NCBI GenBank assembly: GCA_023453795.1
Contig: JAEXSP010000040.1
Span: 124,001-188,000 of the forward strand
DNA: 64,000 nucleotides
Source: Bacillota bacterium
GTDB taxonomy: Bacteria; Bacillota; Clostridia; Acetivibrionales; JAEXSP01
Direction: 5' to 3'
Shown here: in pieces, positions 33,041-42,522 of the stretch
Position numbering within the stretch: the stretch's first letter is position 1
Layout: each line of letters begins with the position of its first letter
Notes under the pieces: model-generated
Database searches by the model: none
What the model was told of the DNA's origin: nothing
Seen by the model: only the letters and a program-made list of their open reading frames with translations
Program-made: the position numbers and the translations under genes

Positions 33041-34390
33041 ATGACAGAATTGATTTTTCCGAAAGGCTTTACCTGGGGTACGTCAACCTCTGCCTATCAG
33101 ATTGAGGGCGGCTATAAGGAGGATGGCAAAGGCGAGTCCATATGGGACCGCTTTACCCATAACCCTGGTAATATATTGAATAATGATACAGGTGATACAG
33201 CCTGTGACCATTACCATCTGTATAAAGAGGACATAAAGCTGATGAAGGAGATCGGCATAAGTTCCTACAACTTTTCTATTTCATGGCCGAGGATCTATCC
33301 TGACGGAGACGGAAAGGTCAATCAAAAGGGCATTGATTTCTACAGAAGGCTTGCAGAGCTTTTGATTGAAAACGGTATAAAACCGGTTGCCAAACTGTAT
33401 CATTGGGACCTTCCCCAAAAGCTGCAGGATGTAGGAGGCTGGGCAAACCGCAATATTGCGGATGCATTTGAGCAATATGCCCGCACAGTATTTCAAGCAC
33501 TGGGTGACATCATTCCCGTATGGATGACTTTCAACGAACCGTTTGTATCCTCGTTCATAGGCTATTGGTATGGTGGTCATCCGCCAGGCATCAAAGAGCC
33601 TTCAACCGCCCTTGCGGCTGCACATAATACTCTGTTGTCGCATGGGAAGGCGGTCAAGGCTTTCAGGGAAATGGGAATCAAAGGCGAGATTGGCATAGCG
33701 TTGAATCTGAACCCTGTTTATCCGGCAACTGAGGCGGAAATTGATATTGCTGCTGCAAAAAGGTATGCCGATTTTAACAACGGGTGGTTTCTTGACCCCA
33801 TCCTGAAGGGAGAGTACCCTGCCGGACTTGTTGAATGGCTATCCGGCAAGCTTGCACTGCCTGAAATAAAAAGCGGGGATATGGAAATTATTTCAGAACC
33901 TATAGATTTTCTGGGCGTAAATAATTATTCCAGCAATTCTGTACTTCATGACCCGCAAAACGGACTGCTGGAATTGGCGTTTGCAAATACCGGAAAACCC
34001 AGAACAGGCTCGGGGTGGGAAATATACCCTGAGGGACTTTATGATTTGCTTATGTACCTTCATAAGGAATACAACGGTATTAAGCTAATAATAGATGAAA
34101 ATGGCGCAGCCTTTAATGACGTTGTTGAGGAAAACGGAGAAATTAACGATACAGACAGGCTTGGATACCTTAAGGAGCATATTATCCAGGTACATAGGGC
34201 TTTGGAGCATGGTGCCAATATAAAAGGCTATTACCTCTGGTCTCTGCTTGATAATTTCGAATGGAACCTGGGATATACAAAAAGGTTCGGCATTGTCTAT
34301 GTTGATTACGCTACACAGAAGCGGACCATAAAGAAAAGCGGGCTGTGGTACAGGGATACGATTAAAAGAAATAGTGTCACTGCGGATTAA
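33041..34390 (+). CDS. bglA: Beta-glucosidase, glycoside hydrolase family 1
   Basis: 449 residues from ATG 33041. A GH1 barrel with the N-terminal signature FTWGTSTSAYQIEGG, the acid/base glutamate in TFNEP, the nucleophile in IIDENGAAF (the usual motif is I/V-T-E-N-G; here Thr is replaced by Asp but the Glu is kept), and LLDNFEWNLGY at the C-terminus. No signal peptide: a cytoplasmic enzyme that releases glucose from cellobiose or other beta-glucosides. A TTG three bases upstream is an alternative start, but the ATG is better spaced from the GGGTGG. Last gene of the GH5-SemiSWEET operon, followed by a terminator. Confidence 0.93.
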   Translation: MTELIFPKGFTWGTSTSAYQIEGGYKEDGKGESIWDRFTHNPGNILNNDTGDTACDHYHLYKEDIKLMKEIGISSYNFSISWPRIYPDGDGKVNQKGIDFYRRLAELLIENGIKPVAKLYHWDLPQKLQDVGGWANRNIADAFEQYARTVFQALGDIIPVWMTFNEPFVSSFIGYWYGGHPPGIKEPSTALAAAHNTLLSHGKAVKAFREMGIKGEIGIALNLNPVYPATEAEIDIAAAKRYADFNNGWFLDPILKGEYPAGLVEWLSGKLALPEIKSGDMEIISEPIDFLGVNNYSSNSVLHDPQNGLLELAFANTGKPRTGSGWEIYPEGLYDLLMYLHKEYNGIKLIIDENGAAFNDVVEENGEINDTDRLGYLKEHIIQVHRALEHGANIKGYYLWSLLDNFEWNLGYTKRFGIVYVDYATQKRTIKKSGLWYRDTIKRNSVTAD

Positions 34391-34424
34391 TGAAAAAGGA
34401 TGACGAAGTAAGGGGATAGCGTTA

Positions 34425-34460
34425 AAATAAGCCTTTAAATTTGAGGGCTTATTTTTTTTA
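34425..34460 (+). terminator. Intrinsic terminator of the GH5-GH1 operon
   Basis: AAATAAGCC (34425-34433) pairs with GGCTTATTT (34446-34454), followed by a T-run. It closes the sugar operon and separates it from the arsenic operon. Confidence 0.85.
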
Positions 34461-34492
34461 CTAAGAATTTTATAAATTTTTCTATGACTAAG

Positions 34493-34547
34493 TTCCATTT
34501 TTATATGTAATGGCATATAATATTTGTATATTCGTTTATGCGGATAT
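34493..34547 (+). promoter_or_regulatory. Promoter and putative ArsR operator of the ars operon
   Basis: TTCCAT (34493-34498) and TATAAT (34516-34521) are 17 bases apart. Starting about six bases later, an imperfect palindrome ATATTCG-N6-CGGATAT (34528-34547) overlaps the expected transcription start, where ArsR repressors typically bind until arsenite releases them. Confidence 0.6.
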
Positions 34548-34571
34548 GCAATTGTTTGAAAGGGGACACCA

Positions 34572-34910
34572 ATGAAAAACTTATTGAACACCTTAAAAGC
34601 TTTATCTGACGAAACCAGACTGCGTATTGTAAGCCTGCTTTATGTAAAAGAGCTTTGTGTCTGCGACATTATGGAGACCCTGAAAATAACACAGACGAAA
34701 GCATCCAGGCACCTTACCTATTTAAAAAATGCCGGCATGGTATCCGACAGGAAACACGCTCAATGGGTTTATTACTCTATTGTTAGAAGCGAGGATATGA
34801 AGTTCATTGACAGTCTGGTATTTGACAATTTGAGAAAACTGGATGTATTTAATGAGGACTTGAGTCATTTAAACGAATGGCTGGAAAAGAAAAATGTGTC
34901 TTGCGATTAG
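34572..34910 (+). CDS. arsR: Arsenite-responsive repressor ArsR
   Basis: 112 residues, a winged helix-turn-helix repressor. The arsenite-sensing pair Cys29 and Cys31 is in ELCVCD, followed by the recognition helix TQTKASRHLTYLKNAG and the wing DRKHAQWVYYS. It represses the operon and lets go when As(III) binds the cysteines. AAAGGGG supports the start. First gene of arsR-arsD-arsA-SDR-acr3-arsC. Confidence 0.93.
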   Translation: MKNLLNTLKALSDETRLRIVSLLYVKELCVCDIMETLKITQTKASRHLTYLKNAGMVSDRKHAQWVYYSIVRSEDMKFIDSLVFDNLRKLDVFNEDLSHLNEWLEKKNVSCD

Positions 34911-34934
34911 CATTAAAAAAAGGAGAGATTTCTT

Positions 34935-35306
34935 ATGGCAAAAATGATTATTTATGACCCGGCTATGTGCTGTTCAACAGGAGTGTGCGGCCCTTCTATT
35001 GATCCTGAACTTCTGAGAGTTTCAACAGTTCTAAGCAATCTTGAAAAAAACGGAGTAAGAGTTGAAAGATATAACCTTACAAGCAACCCGCAGGCTTTTG
35101 TTGAAAACAGGGAAGTAAATGAACTGCTCAATAAAGATGGAGTTGATGTCTTACCAGTAACGGTACTTGACGGTAAGGTCGTTAAAACCGGCAGTTATCC
35201 GTCAAATATTGAGTTTATAAACTTTCTGGGTATTCCTGAAGGTTATTTGAACCTAAAAGCGAAGCGGAAATCCAACGGATGTTCCTGCGGCGGGGGCTGC
35301 TGCTAA
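34935..35306 (+). CDS. arsD: Arsenical resistance metallochaperone ArsD
   Basis: 123 residues. The conserved metal site Cys12, Cys13 and Cys18 (MCCSTGVCGPS) is present, with the thioredoxin-like core and LPVTVLDG loop. The C-terminus is rich in vicinal cysteines (GCSCGGGCC). It passes As(III) or Sb(III) to the ArsA ATPase encoded next. AGGAG precedes the start. Confidence 0.95.
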   Translation: MAKMIIYDPAMCCSTGVCGPSIDPELLRVSTVLSNLEKNGVRVERYNLTSNPQAFVENREVNELLNKDGVDVLPVTVLDGKVVKTGSYPSNIEFINFLGIPEGYLNLKAKRKSNGCSCGGGCC

Positions 35307-35422
35307 AGAAAATATTTACGGCAGAAATGAATTATTGAAGAATTAAGCTGCCGTCAGCGAATCAAGGCTACAGAAGGTATCAGCAAGCTGATAACCTATT
35401 CTATATTAATGAGGTGACAGTT

Positions 35423-37168
35423 TTGTTTGAGTTATTTGATCCCAGAAAAATTAAGCTGACAAAGTACCTTTTCTTTACAGGTAAGGGTGGTGTGGGAAAA
35501 ACATCAACTGCATGTGCCACAGCTGTATCTTTAGCTGATGAAGGTAAGAAAATAATGCTTATCAGTACTGATCCGGCTTCAAACTTACAGGATGTTTTTA
35601 AAACAGAATTGAATAACAAGGGTGTTAATATAAAAGGCATTTCTAACCTTTTTGTTGCAAATCTTGATCCGGAAGAGGCTGCAAGAGAGTATAGGGAAAG
35701 TGTGGTTGCTCCTTACAGAGGAAAACTTCCTGATGTGGTAATTAAGAATATGGAGGAACAGCTTTCGGGCTCATGCACAGTAGAAATTGCTGCTTTTAAT
35801 GAGTTTTCCACTTTCATTACCGATGAGAAAGCCCAAAAGGAGTATGATCATATCATTTTTGATACAGCTCCCACAGGTCATACTTTAAGAATGCTTCAAT
35901 TACCTTCTGCGTGGAGCAGCTTCATAAGTGGAAGTACACATGGAGCATCTTGTTTAGGTCAACTTTCAGGGCTTGACAGTAAGAAAGAGATATACAAAAA
36001 GGCTGTCAAGACATTGTCTGACAAAGAGGTTACTACGCTGATCCTCGTATCACGTCCCGAAAACGCACCTCTAAAGGAAGCGGAGAGAGCATCAAAAGAA
36101 TTAAGGGATTTAGGGGTAGATAACCAAATACTTGTGATTAATGGTGTGCTCCAAAGCTATGATGATAATATATCGCATAGCCTGTTTGAAAAACAGCAAA
36201 ATGCCTTAAAGGGTATACCAAAGTATCTGGAGGGATTAATAACCTATGAAGTCCCACTAAGGGCATATAACATTACTGGAATTGATAATGTTAGAGCATT
36301 TCTGCATAAAGATATTGTTACAGTTTATAATGAAAAACTCAACTGCAATAGCATAAATGAATTAAAAGACGTCATTGAGGATCTCTATTCCTCAGGTAAA
36401 AAAGTTATATTTACAATGGGTAAGGGTGGAGTAGGGAAAACTACTATTGCAGCTGCTATTGCAGCGGGAATCGCAAAGAAGGGAATCAAAGTTCATCTAT
36501 CAACTACAGATCCTGCCGCTCATATAAGTTTTGTAATTCAAGAAAGCAGTAATATATCCATCAGTAAAATTGACGAACAGGTAGAACTGTCAAAATATAA
36601 GGAGGAAGTCCTTGCTAAAGCCAAAGAAACCATGAATGAAGATGATATTGCATATGTAGAGGAAGACCTAAGGTCACCATGTACACAAGAAATAGCTGTA
36701 TTCAGGGCCTTTGCACAAATAGTCGAGAAAGCTGAAAATGAAGTAGTTGTAATAGATACTGCACCAACCGGACATACTTTGATGTTGCTTGATTCAACCC
36801 AGAGCTATCATAGGGAATTAAAAAGATCCCAGGGAGATATACCCGAATCTGTGAGAAAACTTCTTCCCAGGTTAAGAAATGCCGAGGAAACCGAGGTCCT
36901 GATTATTACATTAGCTGAGACAACACCGTACTATGAGGCATTGCGTCTTGAGAGCGACCTGAAAAGGGCTGGTATCAACAGTAAATGGTGGATCATTAAT
37001 TCAAGCTTGTACGCAGCAGCTACGACAAACAAGACCCTTAAAGCAAAGGCAAGCAATGAAATAGAATGGATTAACAAGGTGGATAAGCATTCTGGCGGAC
37101 GCTTTGCAGTAATACAGTGGATGGCGGAAGAAATTAAAGGCAATAGGCTTTTGGAATTAATCAAGTAA
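35423..37168 (+). CDS. arsA: Arsenite-transporting ATPase ArsA (two-domain)
   Basis: 581 residues: two fused ATPase halves, A1 with GKGGVGKTS near the start and A2 with GKGGVGKTT at about residue 330. Each half has the DTAPTGHTLRML- or DTAPTGHTLMLL-type signature. The metal-site cysteines lie in GSCTVE, GASCLGQ and RSPCTQE. It energises arsenite export through the permease. A GTG at 35414 falls inside the ribosome site (GAGGTG), so the TTG at 35423 is the likely start. There are 107 nt between arsD and arsA without a gene. Confidence 0.94.
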   Translation: MFELFDPRKIKLTKYLFFTGKGGVGKTSTACATAVSLADEGKKIMLISTDPASNLQDVFKTELNNKGVNIKGISNLFVANLDPEEAAREYRESVVAPYRGKLPDVVIKNMEEQLSGSCTVEIAAFNEFSTFITDEKAQKEYDHIIFDTAPTGHTLRMLQLPSAWSSFISGSTHGASCLGQLSGLDSKKEIYKKAVKTLSDKEVTTLILVSRPENAPLKEAERASKELRDLGVDNQILVINGVLQSYDDNISHSLFEKQQNALKGIPKYLEGLITYEVPLRAYNITGIDNVRAFLHKDIVTVYNEKLNCNSINELKDVIEDLYSSGKKVIFTMGKGGVGKTTIAAAIAAGIAKKGIKVHLSTTDPAAHISFVIQESSNISISKIDEQVELSKYKEEVLAKAKETMNEDDIAYVEEDLRSPCTQEIAVFRAFAQIVEKAENEVVVIDTAPTGHTLMLLDSTQSYHRELKRSQGDIPESVRKLLPRLRNAEETEVLIITLAETTPYYEALRLESDLKRAGINSKWWIINSSLYAAATTNKTLKAKASNEIEWINKVDKHSGGRFAVIQWMAEEIKGNRLLELIK

Positions 37169-37197
37169 AATTTGTGTCTGAAAGGTGATGAGGTTAT

Positions 37198-37926
37198 TTG
37201 GATTTCAGTGGAAAAGTGATAGTGGTAACAGGTTCCTGCTCGGGGATCGGTAAGGGATGCGCGGAATTACTTCTGGGAAAAAACGCTGTAGTAGTTGGAG
37301 TTGATATCAACCAAGCCTCAATTATGAATGAAAGGTATTCACATTATATTTTAGATATTAGAGATGAAAATCAAGTAATATCAGTGCTTAACGAAATTGA
37401 AGCAAAATATGGCAAAATTGATGGCCTTGCTAATTGTGCAGGCATATATGCAAATTCAAAGCCGTTTTATGAAATCAGCATGGATGAATGGAACAGAGTA
37501 ATATCAACTAACCTGACAGGACTATTTGTTATCAGCAAACATACTGCACAAAGAATGATTAAACACAACGAAGGGAAAATTGTAAATATAAGCTGTATCA
37601 GGTCAAGAATATTTAAACCCTGTATGTCTGAATATTCTGCATCAAAGGGCGGCGTAGTAGCATTGACCTCAGCAATGGCTTTGGATTTAAAAGACTATAA
37701 TATTCGTGTAAATTCAGTTGCACCGGGTTTTACTTATACTGGAATGACATCGGGTGCATTTGATGATCCTGAAATCAGAAGGGTTTCGGAAAGCATGATA
37801 CCCATAGGCAGAATTGCAAAGCCGGAGGATATAGCCAAGGTGGTTTTGTTCCTGCTATCTGATATGTCGGATTATATTAACGGGGAAACTATTTTTGTCG
37901 ATGGCGGATACAAAATATCAAAATAG
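37198..37926 (+). CDS. Short-chain dehydrogenase/reductase within the ars operon
   Basis: 242 residues, a classical SDR: cofactor loop VTGSCSGIGKG, NCAG, and the catalytic Tyr-Lys in YSASK. The catalytic serine position lies in NISCIRS, a slight change from the usual NISS. The acidic end of beta-2 (GVDIN) favours NAD(H). The start is the TTG at 37198 after AGGTGATGAGG. It lies 29 nt after arsA and 35 nt before acr3, so it is part of the operon. SDRs are not core arsenic genes; a redox step on an organoarsenical or a metabolite damaged by arsenic is possible but unproven. Confidence 0.85.
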   Translation: MDFSGKVIVVTGSCSGIGKGCAELLLGKNAVVVGVDINQASIMNERYSHYILDIRDENQVISVLNEIEAKYGKIDGLANCAGIYANSKPFYEISMDEWNRVISTNLTGLFVISKHTAQRMIKHNEGKIVNISCIRSRIFKPCMSEYSASKGGVVALTSAMALDLKDYNIRVNSVAPGFTYTGMTSGAFDDPEIRRVSESMIPIGRIAKPEDIAKVVLFLLSDMSDYINGETIFVDGGYKISK

Positions 37927-37961
37927 AAAAAGGTAAAGTTTATTATGCGGGGGGCGGAGTA

Positions 37962-39053
37962 ATGGAGAATATAAGAAGAGCAAAGCTGTCATTCTTAGAT
38001 CGGTTTTTAACCCTATGGATATTTTTAGCTATGGCAATAGGCGTCTGCCTGGGATATTTTATTCCGAGTATGGCTGATACGCTTGAAGGTATGAGTACGG
38101 GAACAACCTCGTGGCCGATAGCTATAGGCTTGATTATAATGATGTATCCGCCGCTTGCGAAGGTCAAGTACGAGGAAATAGGCAAGGTGGCGCAGAATAA
38201 GAAAGTGTTTGGCTTTTCACTTATACAGAACTGGATCATCGGGCCTATCCTTATGTTTGTGCTTGCATTAATATTTTTACCGGATAAGGCGCCGTATGCA
38301 ATCGGATTGATAATAATAGGACTCGCAAGATGTATTGCAATGGTCATCGTGTGGAATACACTTGCAAAGGGAGACAATGAATACTGTGCGGCGCTGGTAG
38401 CTCTAAATTCGATATTTCAGATACTGTTCTACTCTGTTTTCATATATTTATTCGTAAAGGTTCTGCCGGGTTTGTTCGGTATATCATGGAAGGTTACAGG
38501 TCTGGATAAGGTCACTATCTGGAGTGTGGCGCAGAGTGTTCTCATATACCTTGGCATACCTTTTGCAGCCGGTATCATAACGCGTTTTTCGCTTATTAAA
38601 GCAAAGAGCAGGGAGTGGTATGAAAAAGTCTTTATACCGAAAATATCTCCGCTTGCTTTGATTTCGCTGCTTTATACAATCATCATTATGTTTACGCTCA
38701 AGGGACAGTATATCGTTAAGCTTCCGGGCGATGTCGTAAGAATAGCGATTCCGCTGCTGGTATACTTTGCTGTTATGTTTTTTGTCAGCTTTTATATGTC
38801 ATATAGAAGCGGCTTCAGTTATGATCAGACTGTAACGCTATCTTTTACGGCAGCCAGCAATAATTTTGAGCTTGCAATTGCTGTAGCTGTTGCAGTATTC
38901 GGAATCGGCAGCGGTCAGGCCTTTGCGGCGGTTATAGGCCCCCTGGTCGAAGTGCCGGTTATGATTGCATTGGTAAATGCAGCCCTATTATTCAGACGCA
39001 GGTATTTTAACGAAAACGGCCTCCCGAATAGAGTGGGAAGCAGTAAAACATAG
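37962..39053 (+). CDS. acr3: Arsenite efflux permease ACR3
   Basis: 363 residues with ten predicted membrane helices. The essential cysteine lies in LARCIAMVIVWN and the conserved glutamate in EVPVMIAL, both diagnostic of ACR3 rather than ArsB. It exports As(III) from the cytoplasm, here presumably powered or aided by ArsA. GGGCGGAG lies before the ATG. Followed after 11 nt by arsC. Confidence 0.95.
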   Translation: MENIRRAKLSFLDRFLTLWIFLAMAIGVCLGYFIPSMADTLEGMSTGTTSWPIAIGLIIMMYPPLAKVKYEEIGKVAQNKKVFGFSLIQNWIIGPILMFVLALIFLPDKAPYAIGLIIIGLARCIAMVIVWNTLAKGDNEYCAALVALNSIFQILFYSVFIYLFVKVLPGLFGISWKVTGLDKVTIWSVAQSVLIYLGIPFAAGIITRFSLIKAKSREWYEKVFIPKISPLALISLLYTIIIMFTLKGQYIVKLPGDVVRIAIPLLVYFAVMFFVSFYMSYRSGFSYDQTVTLSFTAASNNFELAIAVAVAVFGIGSGQAFAAVIGPLVEVPVMIALVNAALLFRRRYFNENGLPNRVGSSKT

Positions 39054-39064
39054 GGGAGAGAAGC

Positions 39065-39472
39065 ATGAAAAAGAAAATTGCGTTTGTCTGTACGGGTAAT
39101 TCCTGCAGGAGCCAGATGGCGGAAGGTTTGGCAAGGCACTATGGAAATGATGTATTTGAAGTTTACAGTGCCGGTACTCATCCGGCTGATGAGGTTAATC
39201 CTAATGCAATAGAAGTAATGAAGGAAATTGGAATTGACATAAGCAGCCATAAACCAAAGCTTTTGGAGGATATTCCATACGAGATGGATATATTAATTAC
39301 AATGGGGTGCGGTGTCGTTTGCCCATTCGTACCCAATAAGTATGAGGCCGATTGGGGCCTTCCGGACCCGGTAGGCCAGCCGATAGAGGAATTCAGGCGG
39401 GTAAGGGACATTATTAAGGAAAAAGTGATAGACCTGACAGACAAGGTGAGAAAAGGGGAGCTGTATGATTAA
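39065..39472 (+). CDS. arsC: Arsenate reductase, thioredoxin-coupled (LMW-PTP fold)
   Basis: 135 residues. The phosphatase-like loop VCTGNSCRS supplies the nucleophile Cys9 and Cys14, and Cys82/Cys86 (MGCGVVCP) form the redox pair, as in the Staphylococcus/Bacillus ArsC class. The acid is in LPDPVGQP. It reduces As(V) to As(III), which ACR3 then exports. GGGGAG supports the start. Last gene of the operon. Confidence 0.96.
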   Translation: MKKKIAFVCTGNSCRSQMAEGLARHYGNDVFEVYSAGTHPADEVNPNAIEVMKEIGIDISSHKPKLLEDIPYEMDILITMGCGVVCPFVPNKYEADWGLPDPVGQPIEEFRRVRDIIKEKVIDLTDKVRKGELYD

Positions 39473-39488
39473 ATGTTAAATAGATGGA

Positions 39489-39540
39489 GCATAAAAAATA
39501 TAGAAGTACCATGATAATAATACCATAATACTTCTATATT
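39489..39540. terminator. Hairpin terminator between arsC and the dockerin operon
   Basis: A 12-bp perfect stem (AATATAGAAGTA at 39497-39508 with TACTTCTATATT at 39529-39540). On the minus strand it is followed by TTTTTTAT, so it serves the dockerin operon; it may also stop read-through from arsC. Confidence 0.7.
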
Positions 39541-39581
39541 AATCACTTACTTAAATTTTTGTAGTTCTTTGATTTCCATCT

Positions 39582-42446
39582 TTATTGTTTATAAGGTAAT
39601 TCTTTTACAGTGCCCAGCAGGTATTGCTTGAATACTGCAAAGTCAAGTGCATCAATTGCGTTGTCATCATTCAGATCTGCAGCTTCAAGGTCATTTTCTA
39701 CCGGGAAGTCCTTAATTGAACCAAGCATATACATTTTAATCAATGCAAAATCCATCGCATCAACACGGGTATCTCCATCGAGGTCTCCTACGATAGTAGC
39801 AGGTGTATTAATGAATTGGAACCAATTCAGGTTTAATAAATACCCGCTGCCCCCGGTAAATTTCAAATACAAGTTATGTATTCCGGTTGCCCCGCTGACG
39901 CTGCATTTTACATCAGCCCAGGTCTGCCAGCCGCCTGTTCCGGTGACAGGGCATGTTCCTATTAAAGTACCTGTAAGGCTATCAAGCCTGATCTCAATAT
40001 TACCTCCCGCACCGCTGGCTACTCTGGCCTGAAATTCTGTGACTCCGTTGCGGAAATTGACATTATTGTAAACAGTATAGTCTCCGTTCTCAATATATCC
40101 AACATCCTGCCCGCCTTCGGAACAGGTTTCGGTTTGTATGCCCGACTGGGAGCTGAAACTCTCTGCCTCAATCTGTGAGCCCTTCACTCTTAGCAGTGCT
40201 GACGATTCACCCAGCTTATTACCTTGTGAATCCACAACAAACAGCTTGTATGTCCCCGAATTATTTGGAGCAATGATAGATGTTGCGGTTCCAGCTGCTT
40301 TAGTCATTGTCGGCCCCTGAACAAAACTGGTTGTTCCGGACGGCGCAAACCATACAGTATTTGAAGAATTACCGCTGCTCCTTATACTTATGCTGTCTCC
40401 GGCTGTTGCGGCGCAGCTTGCAGGGAATACATAATCCTGTGTTGAAAACAAGCCTGAAGGTATAATGTCCTTGTATTCATCCTGAACTCCCGCATTAACG
40501 CATATATTATACTGAGTCAAAGGCCATACATTGTCAGAAACCACAATCGGTGTATCAATTTTACTGTTTGGAGGGTTTTTACCCATTTTATTGACCGTTG
40601 CATAGGTTCTAAGTATTGTTAAGTCGTGTTTTTGACCGTAATCCTCACAGTTAATTGTGTAGGTTACCCCAGGGTCAATATCCAGTATATTGTCATTCTC
40701 CGTTATATAAGCACTTCCTTCATCGTTATGCAGTCCGTAAGTGGGGCCTGTTGAATTGTTGGGAATTCCCTTAACATAGTTCTCATTGATAGTTGTATAA
40801 GGCATTTGTCCTATGGTATATATTGCACCGCTGTCATGCAGCCTGTTCAATGCATTATATATACGGTTATTATTTATTACATTGTCCTTACAGGTAGTTG
40901 AATCTTGGAAATTACACCAGCCCCAGCCTAAGGTTATGCCGTTGTAGCCCGTGGTGTGGACTGTGTTATGCGTAACCTTGAGCTTAGTTACAAAGAATGC
41001 CGTTATACCGGCACATCCGCCGAATCCGGGAGCGGTGCTGCAATCCCACAGAAAATTATTATCGATTACATTATTTGTACAAATACCTTCAACGCCCGGA
41101 GCATATTTCTGATGCTCTCCGCCGTCACCCAAATAGACATGCTGAGGGTGACCTACAGTGACACCGCTTGCCGTAATGTCATAGATGCAGTTGCCGATAA
41201 GATTTGAATTTATAACATCGTTTACCATAGTGATTCCATCGGCACCGCTGTGCTTTATTACATTACGTTTAAAATCTATTGAATCGGTGCTGCTTAAATT
41301 TATCATTCCGGGGTATGTATCAAGCAGAGTGTACTTTGTGTCGTGCCAATTGCCGTTATAATAGGCTATAAATGCATCTGCACTCTGGCAGGTTGTTCTG
41401 CCGTAAGAATCCCCGACTTTAATAAGGTTCCAGTCAGTATTTGCAAAGGTAATGCCTTGGAAGGTTATATTCTTGACCCTGTTTGTGTTTGACTTTCCTG
41501 CGATGTCGATTAGCTTTTCTACAACAGGAGCCTCAACATCGGCGGTATCCATATTCTCACCTGAGCGTGAATAATAGTAAAGTGTTTTGGTAGTCTTGTT
41601 AAAATAGAATTGCCCCGGGGAATTTAAAAACTCGAAGGCGTTGTAAATCGTATGTGTGCTGGTAGTAGTAAAAGCCGCGCCCCAACCGGGTAATTGTGCA
41701 ATTGAACCGTAAGGCTGCTGTAAAAGAAGTACTCTGGAAGACCCGGAGGTTATGACATCTCTGGTACAAACGACATTCTCGTTCCAGGTCGAACCGTTTA
41801 CAATTTCCAAGTCATCCTTATTGCTTGTAATTTCCGGTACATCCGACGTATTATACTTAACACCGTCGCTGTTGCTGCCGCTTGTCCAAGCCCAGCTGGC
41901 TTGTCCTTTTGTTATAGAATAAGTTCCGTAGCCGCCTTGACCTTTCACTGTTTTTTTGGTCATCTGAGCTCTCTTGTCATTTACAAAAAGATACCTCAAT
42001 TTGGTACTGCGGTTTAAAGATGCCTTATATATGTTACCGTTGTACTGAGTCCACCCTGTAACCTTTGTTGCACCGTTGATTACAGGTGTTTCGCCCTGAT
42101 ATGCCTGATAATATATCCTGAAACCGTTTGTTCCGGAATCCTCCGGCCCAAAAGTAATGGTACTGGTTATACGATAATCTCCGCCTCTCAAATAAACATA
42201 AATGTCACCGGTCATATTTTTGTTAATATTACGTACGGCATCACGAGCCTTTGTGATTGTCTGAAAGGGCGCATCAATCGTCCCCGGGTTGCTGTCGCTT
42301 CCCGACGGAGATACATAATAGGCAGCCTGTTCCGCTGCTGCGGATGCAGTTGCCGGAAAGATAGTAACTGTGGCCATGCTGCACATCACGATTACCAAAG
42401 AGAGAATTAATGGAATGCATCTTTTAAAAGTTGTCCTTTTTAACAT
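39582..42446 (-). CDS. Cellulosomal right-handed beta-helix glycosidase, GH141-like, with CBM6 and dockerin
   Basis: 954 residues, secreted (signal peptide to about ATASAAA). Residues of about 40-640 start with YYVSPSGSDSNPGTIDAPFQ and form a parallel beta-helix with repeated short strands (FQGITFANTDW, VIKHSGADGITM), the layout of GH141 (fucosidase/xylanase family). A small Ig-like segment leads to a CBM6 (about 745-875, IEAESFSSQSGIQ ... YLKFTGGSGYLLNLNWFQF), then a type I dockerin (about 885-950) with two calcium loops, DLDGDTRVDAMDFAL and DLNDDNAIDALDFAV. Last gene of the four-gene operon. The enzyme probably acts on branched hemicellulose. Confidence 0.85.
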   Translation of the reverse strand: MLKRTTFKRCIPLILSLVIVMCSMATVTIFPATASAAAEQAAYYVSPSGSDSNPGTIDAPFQTITKARDAVRNINKNMTGDIYVYLRGGDYRITSTITFGPEDSGTNGFRIYYQAYQGETPVINGATKVTGWTQYNGNIYKASLNRSTKLRYLFVNDKRAQMTKKTVKGQGGYGTYSITKGQASWAWTSGSNSDGVKYNTSDVPEITSNKDDLEIVNGSTWNENVVCTRDVITSGSSRVLLLQQPYGSIAQLPGWGAAFTTTSTHTIYNAFEFLNSPGQFYFNKTTKTLYYYSRSGENMDTADVEAPVVEKLIDIAGKSNTNRVKNITFQGITFANTDWNLIKVGDSYGRTTCQSADAFIAYYNGNWHDTKYTLLDTYPGMINLSSTDSIDFKRNVIKHSGADGITMVNDVINSNLIGNCIYDITASGVTVGHPQHVYLGDGGEHQKYAPGVEGICTNNVIDNNFLWDCSTAPGFGGCAGITAFFVTKLKVTHNTVHTTGYNGITLGWGWCNFQDSTTCKDNVINNNRIYNALNRLHDSGAIYTIGQMPYTTINENYVKGIPNNSTGPTYGLHNDEGSAYITENDNILDIDPGVTYTINCEDYGQKHDLTILRTYATVNKMGKNPPNSKIDTPIVVSDNVWPLTQYNICVNAGVQDEYKDIIPSGLFSTQDYVFPASCAATAGDSISIRSSGNSSNTVWFAPSGTTSFVQGPTMTKAAGTATSIIAPNNSGTYKLFVVDSQGNKLGESSALLRVKGSQIEAESFSSQSGIQTETCSEGGQDVGYIENGDYTVYNNVNFRNGVTEFQARVASGAGGNIEIRLDSLTGTLIGTCPVTGTGGWQTWADVKCSVSGATGIHNLYLKFTGGSGYLLNLNWFQFINTPATIVGDLDGDTRVDAMDFALIKMYMLGSIKDFPVENDLEAADLNDDNAIDALDFAVFKQYLLGTVKELPYKQ

Positions 42447-42522
42447 ACGGGTTCCTCCTCGTTTTAATGAAATAATAAATTACATATAATTGTTGTCCGA
42501 ATCATCGATGCTTCAATTCCTA

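Noticed and set aside
37198..37926. The SDR as arsenic methyltransferase or ArsH
   Set aside because: It has the SDR cofactor loop and YxxxK, not the features of ArsM or ArsH.
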